Shown: positions 1 to 7,495, counted from the first letter of the stretch. The stretch is 22,705 nucleotides of DNA from HRBIN12 sp964640965 (GCA_964640965.1 CAZXJB010000031.1:1-22705), one strand, 5' to 3'. The notes: generated by a model from the letters alone, not told the origin. Numbers and translations are program-made.

Positions 1-24
1 CCGCCGCGCCGCGGCGTCCCGCGC

Positions 25-1233
25 CTACCGCTTCAGGTTCACCAGGTCCGCGAGGATCTCGTCCGAAGCCGAGATGACCCGGGCGTTCGCCTGGAACCCG
101 CGCTGGGCCACGATCAGGTTGGTGAACTCCTGCGCGAGGTCCACGTTGGACATCTCGAGCGCACCCGCGGCGAGCGAGCCGCGCGGCCCCGTCCCGGGCC
201 GTCCGACGAGCGGCTCGCCCGAGTTCACCGACGCCGAGAGGTTCGAGTTCCCGACCCGCACGAGGCCGGCCGGGTTGCTGAAGCTCGCGATGGCGACGGC
301 GCCGAGCACCTTCGTCTCGCCGTTGGAGAACTGGCCCGTGATGGTCCCGTCGTCGGAGATCGCGAACCCGCGGAGCACGCCCGTGGCCCGCCCGTCCTGG
401 CTCGTCGCCTCGGCCGTGGAGGTCCCCCCGTACTGGACCAGGGCCGCCGTCCCGTCGATCACGACGTCGAAGGCCATGGGGTCGGCGCCCGCGGGCGTGA
501 ACCCCGAGACGGCGAGCGGCCCCGTGGTGAGGAGCGTCCCGTCGGTGTCGAACTGGATCTGCGCCGGCACGATCGTGGAGGCCGTCCCGTCGATGGTGGC
601 CGCCAGGTCCCACGTGTTCGCCGCGCTCTTCGTGAAGGCGAGCTGCAGCGTGTGGGGGTTGCCGAGGGAGTCGTACACGGTGATCGACGTGTCGACCACG
701 GTCCCCACGTCGGCATCGGCGGAGAGGTTCCCGCTCACCTGGACCGCGCTCGTCGCCCGCGCCGGGGTCATCTGCCCGATCGGGATCGCGATCGGCTCCA
801 CGGGGGCGTTCGCGTCGATCGCGCCGGTCGCGTCGGCGACCCAGCCCAGCACCCGGAACCCGGTGGAGGCCACGAGGTTGCCGTTGCCGTCGAAGCTGAA
901 CGACCCCGAGCGCGTGTAGAAGCGCTGACCGTCGTTCTCCACGATGAAGAACCCGTCGCCCTGGATGGCGAGGTCGGTCGAGCGCCCCGTCACCTGGACG
1001 GCGCCCTGCGTGAAGATCGGATCGATCGAGGCGACGCGCACCCCGAGCCCCAGCTGGATCGGGTTGATGCTGTCCGCCGGGCCCCGCAGGAGCTGGGAGA
1101 GCGCCTCCTCGAAGGTCACCGACGAGGCCTTGTAGCCGGGGGTGTTGACGTTGGCGATGTTGTTCCCGACGACGTCCATCATCGTCTGGTTGGCCCGCAG
1201 GCCCGAGACGGCCGCGAACATCGCTCGCATCAT
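25..1233 (-). CDS. flgE: Flagellar hook protein FlgE
   Basis: This encodes a 402-residue structural subunit of the flagellar hook, exported by the flagellar type III apparatus. The N-terminal rod/hook helix carries the family motif NNIANVNTPGYK (about residues 24-35). It is followed by the conserved core with IQGDGFFIV and FYTRSGSF, a variable Ala/Thr/Gly-rich D2-like middle, and the C-terminal coiled segment FTNLIVAQRGFQANARVISA that closes the D0 domain. The length is typical of a short FlgE, longer than FlgG or FlgF, and the position after flgD fits FlgE. Two ATG codons are adjacent; a GGAG-containing Shine-Dalgarno stretch lies about 10 nt before the first, which is used here. It starts 25 bp after the flgD stop and is the last gene of the operon visible in the window. 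No signal peptide is present, as expected for a type III substrate. Confidence 0.95.
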   Translation of the reverse strand: MMRAMFAAVSGLRANQTMMDVVGNNIANVNTPGYKASSVTFEEALSQLLRGPADSINPIQLGLGVRVASIDPIFTQGAVQVTGRSTDLAIQGDGFFIVENDGQRFYTRSGSFSFDGNGNLVASTGFRVLGWVADATGAIDANAPVEPIAIPIGQMTPARATSAVQVSGNLSADADVGTVVDTSITVYDSLGNPHTLQLAFTKSAANTWDLAATIDGTASTIVPAQIQFDTDGTLLTTGPLAVSGFTPAGADPMAFDVVIDGTAALVQYGGTSTAEATSQDGRATGVLRGFAISDDGTITGQFSNGETKVLGAVAIASFSNPAGLVRVGNSNLSASVNSGEPLVGRPGTGPRGSLAAGALEMSNVDLAQEFTNLIVAQRGFQANARVISASDEILADLVNLKR

Positions 1234-1258
1234 GGTCGTACCGCTCCTTCCTCCGCCG

Positions 1259-1711
1259 TCATCCCTGAGCCTGCTGCGACGCCGATCCCTCGGCGCCGGA
1301 TGCCGTCATGTCCAGGAGGTTCCCGATCGGGATCCCGTGATCCCCGACCTCCAGGATCGGTCCGTCGATCGTGAAGCGGACGCGGGTCACCACGCCCGTC
1401 ACCTCCTCGCCCGCCGCATCCAGACCGGTCACCTGCTCGCCGACGAGGGAGGCGGCCATGGCCGCCTGGGCGAGCCCCATGAGCAGCCGCTCGCTCTGCG
1501 CGAGCTGCTGCAGCGACTCCACGGTCGTGAGCGCCGCCGTCTGCTGCAGCATCTCGTTCGAGTCCATCGGCTCGAACGGGTTCTGGTTCCGCAGCTGCGC
1601 GATCATCAGCCGCAGGAACGCCTGGCCGTCGAGCTGGCCGAGGGGGCTCACGGCGCCCGTCCCGACCGAGGCCCCGAAGGGTCCGCCCACCGACGACACG
1701 TCTCCGGTCAT
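1259..1711 (-). CDS. flgD: Flagellar hook capping/assembly protein FlgD (short form)
   Basis: This encodes a 150-residue hook cap protein, needed for polymerisation of FlgE at the tip of the growing hook. The N-terminal FlgD signature is clear: FLRLMIAQLRNQNPFEPMDS (residues 32-51) followed by TTVESLQQL (62-70). After residue 88 comes a compact beta-rich segment (SLVGEQVTG...TIDGPILEVGDHGIPIGNLLDM), resembling the short C-terminal domain seen in Gram-positive and actinobacterial FlgD. The extra Ig-like domain of enterobacterial FlgD (about 230 residues) is absent. Its ATG overlaps the stop of the upstream transglycosylase/FliK-like gene in an ATGA arrangement, so the two are probably translationally coupled. 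flgE follows after 25 bp. Confidence 0.92.
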   Translation of the reverse strand: MTGDVSSVGGPFGASVGTGAVSPLGQLDGQAFLRLMIAQLRNQNPFEPMDSNEMLQQTAALTTVESLQQLAQSERLLMGLAQAAMAASLVGEQVTGLDAAGEEVTGVVTRVRFTIDGPILEVGDHGIPIGNLLDMTASGAEGSASQQAQG

Positions 1712-3030
1712 ATCCTCACCCCCTCTCGCGACCGCCGACGTGGACCCCGCGAGGCGCCCGTCGGGAGGGGCTCCTCGGCATCTCGCCCACCGCGACCGCC
1801 GGAGCTCGCGAGATCGAACCCCCGGGCCGCGAGGCTCGGGCCGAGGTCCCGCACCACCGCATCGAACAGGACCGGGTCCCCGCCGAGCGGCCGCACGTGG
1901 ATCGTGGTGCCGCTCGCCTCAAGGAGCAGCCGCAGGCCACCGAGCTCGGGGAGCTCCACGGCGAGCCGCCGTGGAGGCGCGGCGTCCCGCAGGCGCTCGA
2001 CCGCCTCGACCGCGCGCACGACGGCCTGGCGGACGGCCACCGGGGACGTGGGCGGCCCGTCCCGGCCCAGCGCGGGAGCGGTCGGCTGCCCGGCACGCCC
2101 GGGGTCGCCGACCGGGACCGACCGCGTTCCGCCGGTCTCGACCGAGGTCTCCGAGACCCCCCGAGGCATCCGGCCCTCCCGGGAAGGTTCCGCCGCCCCG
2201 GGCCGGGCGGGGCTCGACGCACCCTCAGCACCCTCCGGCCCCGTGGGCTCGACCGGCACGGTGGATCCCGCGGGTCCGAGGCTCCCGACGGCGGGCGGGG
2301 TCGACGACCCCGCCGCCGTCTCGCCGCCCACCGCCGTCTGGGCGACCGCCGCGAGCGCCGGGGCCCTCGGCACGGGCGCCGTGAGAGCCACCGCGCTCCC
2401 ACCGCTGAGCGCCTGCGCCAAGCCCAGGACCCGCTCCACGTACGCACGGGTCTCCGCGCTCGGGATCCCGCCGGCGGCCGCGACCGCCGCCGGGCCCGCC
2501 TGGTAGGCGGCGAGCCCGAGCTCGATCGACCCGAACCGACGGATCTGAGCCGCCAGGTACCGCGCGCCCCCCTCCAGGTTCTCGAGCGGGTCGAAGGGGT
2601 CCACCCCGAGACCGGCCGCCGTCCGCGGCATGAGCTGGGTGAGCCCGATCGCGCCTGCGGGCGAGACCGCCTCGGGTCGGAAGGACGATTCGGCCCACAC
2701 GAGGGCCGCGAGCAGCGCCGGATCCAGCCCGTGGCGCCGCGCGGCCTCCTCGATCGCGCCAGCCCACCGACGCCCGGCCGCCGGGAGGCGCGCGGCCCAG
2801 TCACCCGGGGGACCGTCCGGGACCGCCGCGACCACCGGGCCGGGCGAGATCGTGCCCGACCCCGCCGCGTCCGATGGCGAGGACGGCACGAGCGCGCCCT
2901 CGGCGACGGCCAGCGCCGCACCGAAGCGCCCGGGCTCCCCCGTGCTCGCGCCGAGCGCCCACCAGAGGATCTCCTCGACGCGGGCGAGCGCCCCCAGCGG
3001 ACCGAGGCCTTCCAGCCCGTTCACCTCCAT
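1708..3030 (-). CDS. Lytic transglycosylase (SLT)/FliK-like hook-length fusion protein
   Basis: This is a 440-residue protein with two recognisable parts. Residues 84-205 form a Slt-type lytic transglycosylase domain: catalytic Glu114 in WAESSF, GLTQLMP (129-135) and AYQAGP (175-180). Residues about 215-345 are a Pro/Gly/Ala/Ser-rich, probably disordered linker. Residues about 352-410 (RRLAVELPELGGLRLLLE, then a helix-like stretch ending LAARGFDL) have the pattern of the FliK C-terminal Flg_hook domain, and a basic tail follows. There is no Sec signal peptide or membrane segment, so export through the flagellar type III system is inferred. The start is ATG at 3030; the reading frame remains open further upstream, but that stretch is shadowed by fliJ, which it overlaps by 10 bp. 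The gene occupies the fliK position, between fliJ and flgD. The SLT call is firm; the FliK part is a motif-level judgement. The protein may combine peptidoglycan opening with hook-length control. Confidence 0.8.
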   Translation of the reverse strand: MEVNGLEGLGPLGALARVEEILWWALGASTGEPGRFGAALAVAEGALVPSSPSDAAGSGTISPGPVVAAVPDGPPGDWAARLPAAGRRWAGAIEEAARRHGLDPALLAALVWAESSFRPEAVSPAGAIGLTQLMPRTAAGLGVDPFDPLENLEGGARYLAAQIRRFGSIELGLAAYQAGPAAVAAAGGIPSAETRAYVERVLGLAQALSGGSAVALTAPVPRAPALAAVAQTAVGGETAAGSSTPPAVGSLGPAGSTVPVEPTGPEGAEGASSPARPGAAEPSREGRMPRGVSETSVETGGTRSVPVGDPGRAGQPTAPALGRDGPPTSPVAVRQAVVRAVEAVERLRDAAPPRRLAVELPELGGLRLLLEASGTTIHVRPLGGDPVLFDAVVRDLGPSLAARGFDLASSGGRGGRDAEEPLPTGASRGPRRRSREGVRI

Positions 3031-3449
3031 CGCCGCTCCCGCAGGGCGAGGACCAGCTGGTCGAGCGTGCGCTGGGCGGCGGCCTCCGCGCGACGGGCCG
3101 CCTCGAGCCTGCGACGGTGGTCCAGGCGCTTGGCGCTCTCGAGCTGGCCCCGCGCGTGCTCCCACTCCCACCGCGCCCGCTCGACCTCCTCCTTCGCCGC
3201 GGCGTACGCGGCGGCGGCCTCGGCGATCAGCTCCACCGAGCGGATGCCCTGGAGCTGCAGCGCCCGCAGCTGCACGGCCGTGAGCTCCGGCGGGAGCCCC
3301 GCCCGCGCCTCGTGGGCCCGGCGCCGAGCCTCGAGCTCGTCGCGCGCGAGGCTCGCCCCGGCGTTCGCGGCACCCAGCACGCTGCGCGCCTGCCGCTCCC
3401 GGATCCCCCGGAGCCAGATCAGCGGCCGCAGCGACCGTTCGCGCGTCAC
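3021..3449 (-). CDS. fliJ: Flagellar export chaperone/stalk protein FliJ
   Basis: This encodes a 142-residue, highly charged, almost entirely helical protein. It is rich in Glu, Arg, Ala and Leu in heptad-like runs (residues about 10-55 and 70-142), as expected of the antiparallel coiled-coil FliJ, the central stalk of the FliI ATPase ring. The sequence is poorly conserved in this family, so the call rests mainly on size, coiled-coil character, and position directly after fliI and before the fliK-position gene. The start is GTG, forming a GTGA overlap with the fliI stop, so coupling to fliI is likely. The 3' end overlaps the next gene by 10 bp. Confidence 0.8.
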   Translation of the reverse strand: MTRERSLRPLIWLRGIRERQARSVLGAANAGASLARDELEARRRAHEARAGLPPELTAVQLRALQLQGIRSVELIAEAAAAYAAAKEEVERARWEWEHARGQLESAKRLDHRRRLEAARRAEAAAQRTLDQLVLALRERRWR

Positions 3450-4765
3450 CGCACCCTGCCCGCCAGCTCGGCGAGCCGCGCGATGGTCTCAGCCATCGGC
3501 GCGCGCTCGTGGACGTCCTGCCGCAGGAAGGCCTCGATCGACGGCCGAGCGGCGAGGCCGCGGTCGGCCTCGGGATCGGAGCCCGGCACGTAGGCCCCGA
3601 CCTCGACGAGGTCCCGGACCTCCTCGGCCGCCGCGAGCGCCGCACGGACGCTCGCGGCGTCCCGCCGGTGCTCCTCGGAGGCCACCCGTGGCATCAGCCG
3701 CGACAGCGAGGCGAGCGGATCCACAGCCGGGAACCGCTGGAGATCGGCGAGCCGCCGCGACAGCACGAGGTGCCCGTCGAGGATCGACCGGGCCGCGTCC
3801 GCGATCGGCTCGTCCATGTCGTCACCCTCCACGAGCACCGTGTAGATCCCGGTGATCGTCCCCGCGGCACGAGGCCCCGTGCGCTCCAGCAGCCGCGGGA
3901 GGAGGCCGAAGACCGAGGGCGTGTAGCCCCGGGCGGTCGGAGGCTCCCCCGCGGCGAGGCCGACCTCGCGCTGCGCCATCGCCAGGCGCGTGAGGGAGTC
4001 CATCATGAGCAGCACGTCGGCGCCCCGGTCGGCGAACCACTCCGCGATCCGCGTGGCGAGCAGCGCGGCGCGCACCCGCACCAGGGGAGGCCGATCGGAC
4101 GTCGCGACGACCGTCACGCACCGCGCCACCCCCTCCGGGCCGAGGTCGTCCTCGAGGAACTCGCGGACCTCTCGACCGCGCTCCCCGATGAGCGCGAGGA
4201 CGGTCATCTGCGCCTCCGTCCCCCGCGCCATCATCCCGAGGAGCGTGGACTTGCCCACCCCGCTGCCCCCGAAGATCCCCACGCGCTGCCCGCGGCCGAT
4301 CGTGCAGAGCGCATCGATCACCCGGACCCCCACCGGGAGCGGCTCGGCGATCCGGCGTCGGACCAGGGGCTCCGGCGCGGGGGCGTGCACCGAGACGATC
4401 TCCTCGGGCTCGGGGAGCGCGCGGCCGTCGATCGGCCGACCGGTGCCGTCGAGCACCCGGCCGATGAGCCGCTCGGAGACCCCGACCGGGATGCCCCCCG
4501 GGCGCAGGGCGACCGGGTCGCCCCTGCCGACCCCGGCGACCTCCTCGAGCACGAGGGCCCGCGCGCCCTCCTCGCCGATGGCGACGACCTCGCCGAGCCG
4601 CTCCCCCGACGTCGTGCGGATCGCGACGGTGTCGCCGACCCGCGCGCGGATCCCCCGGATCTCGATCTCGTGACCGATGACCCGGGCCACGCTCCCGTGC
4701 ACATGGAAAGGGGGCGGGAGCGGGATCTCCGAGAGCGGATCGACCGTGACGGGTGCGCCGACCAC
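3446..4765 (-). CDS. fliI: Flagellum-specific ATP synthase FliI (type III export ATPase)
   Basis: This encodes a 439-residue cytoplasmic ATPase that unfolds and feeds substrates to the flagellar export gate. The Walker A loop GGSGVGKS is at residues 166-173, the catalytic ERGREV element at 195-200, and Walker B VLLMMDSLTR at 251-260. ARGYTPSVF (278-286), GTITGIYTVLVEGDDMDEPI and DGHLVLSRRLA follow, all diagnostic of FliI/F1-beta-like ATPases. The N-terminal beta-barrel region is complete and the length is standard. The start is GTG at 4765, with AAGGAG 5 nt upstream. It begins only 10 bp after fliE. In related clusters fliF, fliG and fliH usually separate fliE and fliI; here they do not. Confidence 0.96.
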   Translation of the reverse strand: MVGAPVTVDPLSEIPLPPPFHVHGSVARVIGHEIEIRGIRARVGDTVAIRTTSGERLGEVVAIGEEGARALVLEEVAGVGRGDPVALRPGGIPVGVSERLIGRVLDGTGRPIDGRALPEPEEIVSVHAPAPEPLVRRRIAEPLPVGVRVIDALCTIGRGQRVGIFGGSGVGKSTLLGMMARGTEAQMTVLALIGERGREVREFLEDDLGPEGVARCVTVVATSDRPPLVRVRAALLATRIAEWFADRGADVLLMMDSLTRLAMAQREVGLAAGEPPTARGYTPSVFGLLPRLLERTGPRAAGTITGIYTVLVEGDDMDEPIADAARSILDGHLVLSRRLADLQRFPAVDPLASLSRLMPRVASEEHRRDAASVRAALAAAEEVRDLVEVGAYVPGSDPEADRGLAARPSIEAFLRQDVHERAPMAETIARLAELAGRVR

Positions 4766-4775
4766 CGGATCTCCT

Positions 4776-5063
4776 TCAGATCTGGAGGTTCATGACCTGC
4801 TGGTAGGCCTCGAGGGCCTTGTCGCGGATCGCGACGAGCATCTGGACCGACAGCTCCGCCTTCGCGGTCGCGATCATCACGTCGTGGGGTTGGATGGGCT
4901 CCCCGGCGGCCATGGCGCGCACGAGCGCGTCGGCCTCCTGCTCGGCCCGGGACACCGCTTCGAGCCCCTGGACGACCAGGCGCGAGAAGCCCCCGTCCGC
5001 GGGACTCGACACGACGGGCTCGGGGACCTGCGGAGGCACGGCGCCGATAGGTCCGACGGTCAC
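4776..5063 (-). CDS. fliE: Flagellar hook-basal body complex protein FliE
   Basis: This encodes a 95-residue protein of the proximal rod, linking the MS ring to the rod. The C-terminal half carries the family pattern: AKAELSVQMLVAIRDKALEA followed by YQQVMNLQI (residues about 67-95). The N-terminus is Pro/Val-rich and variable, which is normal for FliE. The start is GTG, overlapping the flgC stop as GTGA. The standard flgB-flgC-fliE order supports the call. The next gene downstream is fliI rather than fliF. Confidence 0.92.
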   Translation of the reverse strand: MTVGPIGAVPPQVPEPVVSSPADGGFSRLVVQGLEAVSRAEQEADALVRAMAAGEPIQPHDVMIATAKAELSVQMLVAIRDKALEAYQQVMNLQI

Positions 5064-5467
5064 GGCCGCCCCCCGATCCGCATCGCCGCCTCGTAGCGCT
5101 CACGGGCGGCTTCGAGGACCCCCAGGTTGGCCTGGTAGCTGCGGATCGCCACGATCATGTCGGTCATCTCGCCCACCAGATCGACCACCGGCATCGCGAT
5201 CGTTCCGTCGGCGGAGGCCCGCGGGTCCCCCGGCGCCGAGACGAGCGCGGGGTCGCCCGCCTCCCGCACGGTCCCCAGGACCCGCACGCCCCCGGGGTCC
5301 TCCATGATCGGCGCGAAGACCGGGTGCGAGGCGCGGAACGGCTCCGCGTCGCCTGGGACCGTGGTGTTCGCGTTGGCCACGTTGTGCGCGATGAGGTCGA
5401 GCCACACCCCCGAGGCGGCCAGACCGGTCGCGGCGACGTCGAGCTGACGGAAGGGCCCCGCCATCAC
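5060..5467 (-). CDS. flgC: Flagellar basal-body rod protein FlgC
   Basis: This encodes a 135-residue proximal rod subunit. The N-terminal rod motif reads IAHNVANANTT, where the usual form is NNIANANTT. The C-terminal motif DMIVAIRSYQANLGVLEAARE (about residues 103-123) matches the family. The length is typical. Two tandem starts, GTG at 5467 and ATG at 5464 (GTGATG), are both possible. The GTG overlaps the flgB stop, implying translational coupling. It forms the rod with FlgB and FliE and is exported by the type III system without a cleaved signal. Confidence 0.93.
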   Translation of the reverse strand: MMAGPFRQLDVAATGLAASGVWLDLIAHNVANANTTVPGDAEPFRASHPVFAPIMEDPGGVRVLGTVREAGDPALVSAPGDPRASADGTIAMPVVDLVGEMTDMIVAIRSYQANLGVLEAARERYEAAMRIGGRP

Positions 5468-5820
5468 CGCTCCCCGATCGCCGTGCGCAGGACCGAGATC
5501 TTGAAGTCGTAGCCGTGGATGAGGGCCTGGTTCATGAGCCCGTCCTCGATCTGCGCGACGAGCTCGTCCTCCAGCGAGACCGTGTTGCCGTTCGGGCCCG
5601 GCGCCCCGGGCACCACGACGGCGCCCGGCACCTCCAGGTCCTCCGGGTCGACCCCGCGCTCGAGCGCGCTCCGCAGCACATCCTCGAACGCCACGGTGCG
5701 CGCCTGGTACCCGGGGGTGTTCACGTTCGCGACGTTGCCGGCGCGGACGTCCCCCCGGGCGGCCAGGCCGTCGAGGGCGAACTCCAGCGTCCGCATCGTG
5801 AGATCGCTGATCCCGCTCAT
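5464..5820 (-). CDS. flgB: Flagellar basal-body rod protein FlgB
   Basis: This encodes a 118-residue proximal rod protein and is the first gene of the flagellar operon. The rod motif GNVANVNTPGYQA spans residues 28-40, and the C-terminal HGYDFKISVLRTAIG (about 102-116) matches FlgB. The frame stays open upstream to 5916, but the first 32 codons of that extension are Arg-rich and unlike the family, and they run across a perfect inverted repeat. The ATG at 5820, preceded by a GGAGGGG Shine-Dalgarno sequence, is therefore chosen. A GTG sits directly before this ATG. The leader probably lies in the 179-bp gap shared with the divergent histidine kinase. Confidence 0.93.
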   Translation of the reverse strand: MSGISDLTMRTLEFALDGLAARGDVRAGNVANVNTPGYQARTVAFEDVLRSALERGVDPEDLEVPGAVVVPGAPGPNGNTVSLEDELVAQIEDGLMNQALIHGYDFKISVLRTAIGER

Positions 5821-5838
5821 CACCCCTCCGGAACGCGA

Positions 5839-5865
5839 ACGGAGGAACGCCACGCGTTCCTCCGT
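5839..5865. promoter_or_regulatory. Perfect 12-bp inverted repeat upstream of flgB
   Basis: ACGGAGGAACGC (5839-5850) and GCGTTCCTCCGT (5854-5865) are exact reverse complements with a 3-nt loop (CAC). The repeat sits 18 bp upstream of the flgB start, in the gap between divergent genes. A further direct copy of its inner heptamer GGAACGC lies at 5830-5836, next to the flgB ribosome-binding site. It could be an operator for a dimeric regulator, or a leader-RNA hairpin able to swap partners near the Shine-Dalgarno sequence. The function is unknown. A terminator role is unlikely because no gene ends here. Confidence 0.6.
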
Positions 5866-5999
5866 GAACCCACCGGCGCCGTCCCTGCGTCGCCGTCGAT
5901 CTTCGCTTGTCCGCACGTCCCCGTCGGACCCCCCCGGAGGCGCCTTAAGCGGTTCCGAGCCCTCAAGCCGCGACGAGCCGGGCCGACGGGCCGCACGGC

Positions 6000-7067
6000 A
6001 TGGACCGGATCGCGGTCTGGTGGGCGGATCGGTCGCTGCGGGCCAAGGGGTGGACGATCGCGGGCCTCCCCGCCCTCGCAGCCCTCGCCGCCGCCGCGCT
6101 GCCGGGGGGGCGCACGGGAGCCTCAGGGATCGCGGTGGGCGCGGTCGTGGCCCTCGCGGGCGCCGTAGGCTCGGCGGTCCTCTTCCACCGGAGCGTGACG
6201 CGGCGCGTCGAGCGGATCCGGGAGAACGCGTACCGCCTCGTGCAGGGACGGCCCCTGCGCGACCCGCCAGCGGGGCACGACGGCATCGGGGAGGCCGGGC
6301 AGGCGCTGGTCGTCGCCGGCTGGCTCCGCGCCGAGCGCGAGGCGGCGCTCGACCGGAGCCGCGCGGAGCTACGGCGCTCCAACGAGGACCTCGAGCGCTT
6401 CGCGTACGCGGCCTCCCACGACCTGCAGGAGCCGCTGCGCATGATCACGAGCTACGTCCAGCTGCTCCGCCGCGACCTCGGGCACGCGCTCCCGGGGGAT
6501 GCGGAGCGCGCGATGGGCTTCATCGAGGACGGTGCGATCCGGATGAAGCAGCTGATCGAGGGGCTCCTCGCGTACTCCCGCGCGGGGACGGCGCGTCTGG
6601 AGCGGGCTCCCACCGACCTCAACGAGGTCCTGGCGTCCTGCCTGCGGGACCTGGAGCTCGCGATCCGGGAGGCCTCGGCCACCGTAACCGCGGATCCGCT
6701 GCCGGTCGTCCTCGGGGACCGCGCCCAGCTCGGGCAGCTCCTGCAGAACCTCCTCAGCAACGCGCTGAAGTTCCGGAACGGTCGCCCGCCCACCGTGCAC
6801 GTGGGCGCGCGCCGCGACGGCGATCGATGGGTGATCTCCGTGGCCGACGACGGCATCGGGATCCCGCCGGAGTTCCACGAGCGGGTCCTCGGCGTGTTCC
6901 AGCGGCTCCACACCCAGGCCGAGTACCCGGGGACCGGGATCGGCCTCGCGATCTGTCAGCGCGTCGTGGAGCGCCACGGGGGCGCGCTGTGGATCGAGTC
7001 GACCCCCGGGGAGGGCTCGACGTTCCACGTCGCGCTCCCGGCCGCGGAGGTGACGGCCGATGCCTGA
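6000..7067 (+). CDS. Membrane sensor histidine kinase without a recognisable sensor domain
   Basis: This encodes a 355-residue two-component kinase. Two hydrophobic segments (about residues 18-34 and 43-63) are joined by only about 8 residues, so there is no extracellular sensor domain. A short HAMP-like/helical linker leads to the HisKA domain with phospho-acceptor His140 in YAASHDLQEPLRMI, the phytochrome-type H-box. The HATPase domain shows the N box NLLSNALKF (250-258), G1 DDGIGIP (283-289) and G2 GTGIGLA (311-317). All catalytic motifs are intact. The start is ATG with a weak ribosome-binding site. The 3' end overlaps the downstream receiver gene by 8 bp, so the two are almost certainly a cognate pair. 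It is divergent from the flagellar operon, so a role in motility or lifestyle control is plausible but unproven. Confidence 0.9.
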   Translation: MDRIAVWWADRSLRAKGWTIAGLPALAALAAAALPGGRTGASGIAVGAVVALAGAVGSAVLFHRSVTRRVERIRENAYRLVQGRPLRDPPAGHDGIGEAGQALVVAGWLRAEREAALDRSRAELRRSNEDLERFAYAASHDLQEPLRMITSYVQLLRRDLGHALPGDAERAMGFIEDGAIRMKQLIEGLLAYSRAGTARLERAPTDLNEVLASCLRDLELAIREASATVTADPLPVVLGDRAQLGQLLQNLLSNALKFRNGRPPTVHVGARRDGDRWVISVADDGIGIPPEFHERVLGVFQRLHTQAEYPGTGIGLAICQRVVERHGGALWIESTPGEGSTFHVALPAAEVTADA

Positions 7068-7491
7068 CGGCCTGCGGGTGCTCCTCATGGAGGACAATCC
7101 GGCCGACACCCACCTCGTCGCCGAGGCCCTCGCCGCGCGCGGCGGCTCGACGGAGCTCCACGTCGCGAGGACGGGCGACGACGCGCTCGCCTTCCTCCGG
7201 CGGGAAGGACCCTACGCGGCGGCGCCCCGCTGCGACCTCGTGCTCCTCGACCTCAGGGTCCCAGGCCTCGATGGCCGCGAGGTGCTGGCCACGATGAAGC
7301 GGGACCCGACGCTCCGACGCGTACCGGTCGTCGTGCTCACCACCTCCGCCGCCGAGCGAGACGTGCTCGAGGCGTACGACCTCCACGCGAACGCGTACGT
7401 GCGCAAGCCGCTCGAGCTCGACGCCTTCCTGCGGACCGTCGAGGCCATCGTGCGGTTCTTCTCGACCGTGGCGACGTTGCCCCCGGGGTGA
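7060..7491 (+). CDS. Single-domain response regulator (Rcp1-like)
   Basis: This encodes a 143-residue stand-alone receiver with no output domain. The acidic pair is E11/D12 in LLMEDNPAD, the phosphorylatable aspartate is D64 in LVLLDLRVPG, the switch threonines are in VVLTTS (91-96), and the conserved lysine is K116 in YVRKPLEL. The NPADTHLV and YDLHANAYVRKP wording is typical of Rcp1-like partners of phytochrome-type kinases. It overlaps the upstream kinase gene by 8 bp and ends 4 bp before the next gene. It may act as a phosphate shuttle or sink, or control a target by protein contact. Confidence 0.92.
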   Translation: MPDGLRVLLMEDNPADTHLVAEALAARGGSTELHVARTGDDALAFLRREGPYAAAPRCDLVLLDLRVPGLDGREVLATMKRDPTLRRVPVVVLTTSAAERDVLEAYDLHANAYVRKPLELDAFLRTVEAIVRFFSTVATLPPG

Positions 7492-7495
7492 GACC

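Noticed and set aside
1708..3030. Two genes (slt and fliK) artificially joined by a frameshift error
   Set aside because: The frame is continuous over both parts with the usual composition, and the linker resembles the disordered middle of FliK. No second start with a ribosome-binding site was evident. Only resequencing could exclude it fully.
1897..3855. Plus-strand long frame opposite the flagellar genes
   Set aside because: It overlaps the convincing SLT/FliK-like, fliJ and fliI genes, and its composition is that of a GC-driven shadow frame.
5464..5916. FlgB with a 32-residue N-terminal extension starting at 5916
   Set aside because: The extension is Arg-rich, unlike FlgB, crosses a perfect inverted repeat, and the ATG at 5820 has a much better ribosome-binding site.
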